Assembly (NCBI RefSeq): GCF_002218065.1
Contig: NZ_BDUB01000001.1
Span: forward strand, 1,499,567-1,563,566
DNA length: 64,000 bases
Origin: Nodularia sp. NIES-3585
GTDB lineage: Bacteria; Cyanobacteriota; Cyanobacteriia; Cyanobacteriales; Nostocaceae
Direction: 5' to 3'
Below are positions 62,926-64,000 of this stretch, piece by piece. The translations under genes and the position numbers were made by a program. The notes under the pieces were generated by a model that saw only the letters and a program-made list of their open reading frames with translations, searched no databases and was not told where the DNA came from. How positions within the stretch are numbered: the stretch's first letter is position 1; every line of letters starts with the position of its first letter.

Positions 62926-64000
62926 ATGGATGCAAAGGCACTTTGGCAACGATACCAAAACTGGTTATATTTCCACGAGGGATTAGGACTTTACCTTGAT
63001 GTGAGTCGGATGGGTTTTGATCACGCTTTCGTGGAATCGTTGCAGCCGAAGTTTGACAAAGCGTTTGCGGATATGGCGGAATTAGAAAAGGGTGCGATCG
63101 CGAATCCTGACGAAGGCCGCATGGTGGGACATTACTGGCTGCGAAATCCTGATTTAGCACCTACTCCAGAACTGACACAAGAGATAGTCCAAACTCTAGA
63201 ACAAATCGAAGCCTTTGCAGAAAAAGTTCACACTGGTGCGATTCATGCACCTAAAGCCAGCCGCTTTACGGATATAATATCCATTGGTATTGGTGGTTCT
63301 GCACTAGGTCCAGAATTTGTAGCAGAAGCCCTCAGTCCTGATTTCCCTTCTCTAAAAATTCACTTTATCGATAATAGTGACCCCGCAGGAATTGACCGCA
63401 TTCTCAATCAACTGGGAAACACTCTCTCCAGCACATTGGTTTTAGTGATCTCCAAATCTGGAGGAACGCCAGAACCCCGCAATGGCATGATTGAAGTTAA
63501 AGCAGCCTTCGCTAGTAAGAATTTAGACTTTGCTAAACAAGCTGTAGCCATTACCAGCGTTGATAGCAACTTGGATAAAGTCGCCCAAAAAGAAGGCTGG
63601 CTGGCGAGATTTCCCATGTATGACTGGGTGGGAGGACGCACTTCAGAATTATCTGCTGTGGGTTTAGTACCAGCCGCATTACAAGGAATTGACATTCGCG
63701 CCATGATTGAGGGTGCGAAAGAAATGGATGATGCTACCCGCGTCCCCAATTTGGAAAATAACCCAGCTGCTTTGTTAGCTTTGGCTTGGTATTTTTCCGG
63801 TAATGGCAAAGGTGAAAAAGATATGGTCGTCCTACCTTACAAGGACAGCTTGCTGTTGTTTAGTCGGTATTTACAACAGTTAGTCATGGAATCTTTAGGT
63901 AAAGAAAAAGACCTAGATGGCAAGACTGTTTATCAAGGTATCGCCGTTTACGGTAACAAAGGTTCCACAGACCAACACGCTTACGTGCAGCAATTACGTG
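62926..64000 (+). CDS. pgi: Glucose-6-phosphate isomerase (3' end outside window)
   Basis: From the ATG at 62926 the frame is open to the window edge (358 codons), so the C-terminal third is missing. [20 protein letters not shown] is the cyanobacterial start; [19 protein letters not shown] is a substrate-binding loop, and [20 protein letters not shown] and [15 protein letters not shown] are PGI signatures. It interconverts glucose-6-P and fructose-6-P, linking glycogen turnover, glycolysis and the oxidative pentose phosphate path. A minus-strand 78-codon open frame at its start is a shadow. Confidence 0.95.
   Translation, partial: MDAKALWQRYQNWLYFHEGLGLYLDVSRMGFDHAFVESLQPKFDKAFADMAELEKGAIANPDEGRMVGHYWLRNPDLAPTPELTQEIVQTLEQIEAFAEKVHTGAIHAPKASRFTDIISIGIGGSALGPEFVAEALSPDFPSLKIHFIDNSDPAGIDRILNQLGNTLSSTLVLVISKSGGTPEPRNGMIEVKAAFASKNLDFAKQAVAITSVDSNLDKVAQKEGWLARFPMYDWVGGRTSELSAVGLVPAALQGIDIRAMIEGAKEMDDATRVPNLENNPAALLALAWYFSGNGKGEKDMVVLPYKDSLLLFSRYLQQLVMESLGKEKDLDGKTVYQGIAVYGNKGSTDQHAYVQQLR

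Noticed and set aside
62924-63160. 78-codon minus-strand open frame
   Set aside because: Lies antisense within the 5' part of pgi and has no features of its own.

Overview
The window is chromosome-like DNA from a filamentous, probably heterocyst-forming cyanobacterium (Nostocales: Nostoc/Anabaena/Nodularia group; the genus cannot be fixed from sequence alone). The signs are very frequent HIP1 octamers (GCGATCGC), heptameric STRR arrays (TCATTAG/TCATTGG type), many small palindromic dispersed repeats, and lineage genes such as an NrrA-type regulator behind a textbook NtcA promoter, an AvaK-like PRC/DUF2382 protein, DUF3370, DUF1818, DUF2499/DUF3593, GUN4 and PEP-CTERM proteins, class II FBP/SBPase and SbtA/SbtB.

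Layout. 1-3.1 kb: minus-strand type IV secretion module (VirB2-like pilin, VirB3-like, VirB4-like ATPase cut by the window edge). 3.5-5.4 kb: a META/HslJ lipoprotein abutting a serine-protease remnant, then a gene-poor repeat-bearing kilobase. 5.4-14.9 kb: housekeeping genes (murF, dnaK, glycosyltransferase, aspS, SLH protein, AvaK-like). 14.9-16.4 kb: truncated acetyltransferase and two tandem hicBA modules. 16.5-28.6 kb: rsmD, hisH, a pyroglutamyl-peptidase-like gene, DUF3370, a three-gene solute-binding/VWA cluster, a frameshifted bile-acid/sodium symporter, prmA-like, dnaJ, a P-loop kinase and glgC. 28.6-29.8 kb: a MITE and an IS200/IS605-type element with no transposase. 29.8-33.3 kb: GH13 amylase, fasciclin, rpoZ, two cyanobacterial hypotheticals and tRNA-Pro.

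33.4-41.3 kb is an AT-rich accessory island: a DUF433/DUF5615 toxin-antitoxin pair, a split NLR-like pair (NB-ARC ATPase plus TPR protein), a zinc-ribbon/small membrane/membrane-anchored GUN4 cluster, a GNAT, a TumE-type pair and a PEP-CTERM protein. Two 71-bp related sequences in the same orientation flank its right half. 41.4-56 kb returns to core genes: csaB, DUF2499-DUF3593, hisA, an ABC ATPase, nrrA, grxD-bolA, an S8 protease with P domain, plsC, tadA, grxC, glpX and hemA.

56.1-59.7 kb is a GC-richer block of different codon use that carries a bicarbonate-uptake locus: intact sbtA-sbtB behind a structured leader with a possible attenuator, a decayed second sbtB on the other strand, and an internally deleted second sbtA. 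This is the clearest sign of transfer, duplication and decay in the window. 59.9-64 kb: amino-acid-type ABC transporter ATPase and permease, a RelE-type toxin-antitoxin pair and the 5' part of pgi.

Themes: carbon acquisition and storage (sbtA/B, glpX, glgC, GH13, pgi) with nitrogen control (NtcA-NrrA); many small toxin-antitoxin modules; and small mobile repeats that have changed gene ends (symporter, acetyltransferase, protease remnant, STRR-bounded genes). I found no rRNA and no CRISPR array. All homology calls are from motif recognition without database searches.
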